A DNA stretch of 64,000 nt from assembly GCA_964007475.1 (NCBI GenBank), contig OZ023275.1, positions 14,611,829-14,675,828 of the forward strand. The letters are read 5' to 3'. This document shows positions 62,017 to 64,000 of this stretch, in pieces. Origin of the DNA: Hybos culiciformis (taxonomy: Eukaryota; Arthropoda; Insecta; Diptera; Hybotidae). How positions within the stretch are numbered: the stretch's first letter is position 1; each line of letters starts with the position of its first letter. Both the position numbers and the translations under genes were made by a program. The notes below the pieces were generated by a model, which saw nothing but the letters and a program-made list of their open reading frames with translations, searched no databases and had not been told where the DNA came from.

Positions 62017-62729
62017 CAGAGGTGTCAATAGCGTCGATCGCGATCTACCGGTCGATCGCGTAATGATTTTAGGTCGATCGCCAATTAATATTCATATTTC
62101 AGATATTTATTTCCTTTCAAATTACAATTTTCAATTTCAAGAACCAAAAAAAATTTATCTAATTTTCCAAACATGTTGGCGCAATTAAAAAGTTCTGCTT
62201 CCACTAATTATGATGAAAATAAATATATCAAAGAAATTAAGAACGTTATTGAAGGATTCGGTAACCGTTTCGAAGATTTTAAAAAAAACTTGATAATGTG
62301 GTTTTATTTATATGAGTTTTCCATTTGATAGCAATATTAAAGCAAAAACTTTTCAACTATTTTTGATATGGATAATATTACACTTGAACCAGAATTTTAC
62401 AATTTTACAAAATGATATTTATATTAAAGCAAGAGCTTCCGAAAATAAATTCTGGAAATGTTTAGCAGAATGTAAAAAAATGCAGAATGTAAAAAATCCG
62501 AATGTAAAAAAATTAGCTGAAAATTTATACGCGTATTTTGGTTCGACATATTTGTGCGAATGAGCATTTTCACAAATGAAAATAATAAAGTCGAAATACC
62601 GAACTAATTTAACAGACGAACACAATAAAAATTGCCTTCTCCTCTAACTCCTACTTTTAGAAAAAGTAGATCGCAGATGATTTTTACTGCGCGAAGTAGA
62701 TCTTATAGAAAAATTAGTTGACACCTCTG
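62017..62729 (+). mobile_element. hAT transposon relic with broken transposase C-terminus
   Basis: The ends cagaggtgtcaa and (other strand) cagaggtgtcaa are perfect 12-bp inverted repeats. They are flanked by identical 8-bp target duplications gcgtatac (62009-62016 and 62730-62737). Inside, 62312-62563 reads NDIYIKARASENKFWKC, then LAENLYAYFGSTYLCE. A stop codon follows; beyond it AFSQMKIIKSKYRTNLTDEH continues in frame, so the dimerisation region is interrupted by a nonsense change. Further upstream only short pieces remain, in shifted frames. The FGSTYLCE...AFS pattern resembles hAT proteins related to vertebrate GTF2IRD2/ZBED-type genes. Subterminal gatcg words (gtcgatcgcgatctaccg and agtagatcgcag) are present at both ends. 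Confidence 0.9.
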
Positions 62730-62737
62730 GCGTATAC

Positions 62738-64000
62738 TGTTCAATTCAGATGCACAAAAAATTATTTTAAACCTAATCTAAATATGTCCCGAAATATAAC
62801 GAACACTAATAAAATTGTATATTATATGAATTACATATTTAAATAAATATATTTTCCTTTAAAATTATTAATATTATAATTTTCATTTAATTTTTACGGT
62901 ATAAAAACAAAACATTTCAATAATAAAAAAAAAAAAAAAATTATATATCACCAACCGTGACAAATTAAAAAGTGAAAAACTTTTTATTACATTTTTGTAT
63001 TTTTTTTTTTTTTTTTTTCAGGAAAACTTTATTTCTTTTTATAATGCCTTTAGACTCTAATAAAAGTTTCGTGCGTATTACATATATATAGCTAAAGGGG
63101 GAATTATTATTATAAAAAAAAAAACCATATAATATATATATAATTTTTTTTTATTTTTTATTCATATTCAATGTATAGTGTTTAACTTTTAAAGTTTATT
63201 TTCACATGGGTGGTCTTGTATAATAAAGAAATAATTTTGACACGTATTTTCTATGAAATTTAACTTTTATTTTCCATGTTTTTTTTTTTTTTTATATTGA
63301 TATGACACAAAAAAAAAAAAACCCTAAGTATAGAAAAAAATAAATTGAGATCTTGTTATTATTAAAAATAATGATTTTCATTTTACTTTATATTATATTA
63401 TGTGGTACATAACATATATATATCTAAAAATAGGAAAATTATATTATACATAGAACATAAATAAATATGTTGTATAAAGACGAGCAAACTATACATATAA
63501 TGTTATTTATTAGTTAGCGTATGTGTGGACAAAATAATAAAGTTTTATATATTTTTTTTTTTGCTTAAATAAATAAATTTTTCCTTTTAACTGCTTTTGG
63601 TCCGCACATAATAAATGATCTCTGAGGTTAAACGAAACATTTGAAGAATAAAACTGAAAAGAAAATCTTCTTTATGTATATTATATATAATATGTATGTA
63701 TATATTTAGAAAAATAATAATAATAAAAAAAAAAAAAATTAGAAAAGTTTTTTTTCTTCCAGATAATAATTAATGTAATTATTATTATTATTATCTTTAT
63801 TATTATTATTTATATATTATGTTTTTTCTTAGTTCTTCTTATGTACATAGGAAAAATAAAATGTCAAAAGAGATATTTTTATTTCAAAAAAAAAAAAATT
63901 ATAACATAACCTAGAGGAAGAAATTAAATTTTTTATTTAATTTCATAATAATAAATGAAATTTATATATATATAATATATATGTATATTTATTATGATAA
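62738..64000. other. Non-coding, nothing recognised
   Basis: AT-rich sequence with long poly(A)/poly(T) tracts and (tat)n/(ta)n runs to the end of the window. No gene supported. Confidence 0.5.

Overview
The window is nuclear DNA of an insect. It is very AT-rich, its genes carry short GT-AG introns, and it encodes an arthropod-type ZAD/C2H2 zinc-finger protein, an insect-like FLYWCH protein and animal orthologues of INO80E, NRDE2, Derlin-2 and PPTC7. The order of insect cannot be fixed from the sequence alone. There is no prokaryotic, organellar or viral gene content.

Left third (1-28.3 kb): relics of mobile elements (1-1.95 kb); a ZAD-C2H2 zinc-finger gene on minus (2.29-4.34 kb); INO80E on plus (5.64-6.79 kb) with a hAT-type MITE about 150 bp upstream of its ATG; NRDE2 on minus (7.16-10.71 kb), tail to tail with INO80E; Derlin-2 on plus (11.91-13.25 kb), head to head with NRDE2; and the mitochondrial phosphatase PPTC7 on minus (14.40-28.25 kb). 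PPTC7's first intron is about 11.9 kb and holds a foldback element and a possible small nested gene. I rebuilt these genes exon by exon; reading phase is kept across every junction.

Middle third (28.3-47.5 kb): the most unusual part. One large minus-strand gene (37.76-47.43 kb, seven exons, 1408 aa) encodes eight FLYWCH zinc fingers and six copies of a basic helical spacer, with no BTB or transposase domain. Inside its last intron, on the opposite strand, lies a small 3CxxC (ZAR1-like) zinc-finger gene. A direct segmental duplication placed a second copy of that gene at 32.1-35.8 kb, together with a decayed piece of the last FLYWCH exon (31.55-32.01 kb). The first intron of this second copy then gained an almost perfect 2.28-kb TTTAC pentanucleotide array, absent from its sister.

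Right third (47.5-64 kb): about 16.5 kb without a recognisable host gene. It contains two short hAT elements with intact 8-bp target duplications, three foldback elements and one copy of a dispersed repeat whose other copy is in a FLYWCH intron.

The host genes are mostly unrelated housekeeping functions (chromatin remodelling, nuclear RNA surveillance, ER-associated degradation, mitochondrial dephosphorylation) packed as convergent or divergent neighbours. The FLYWCH/3CxxC block is the accessory, fast-changing part.
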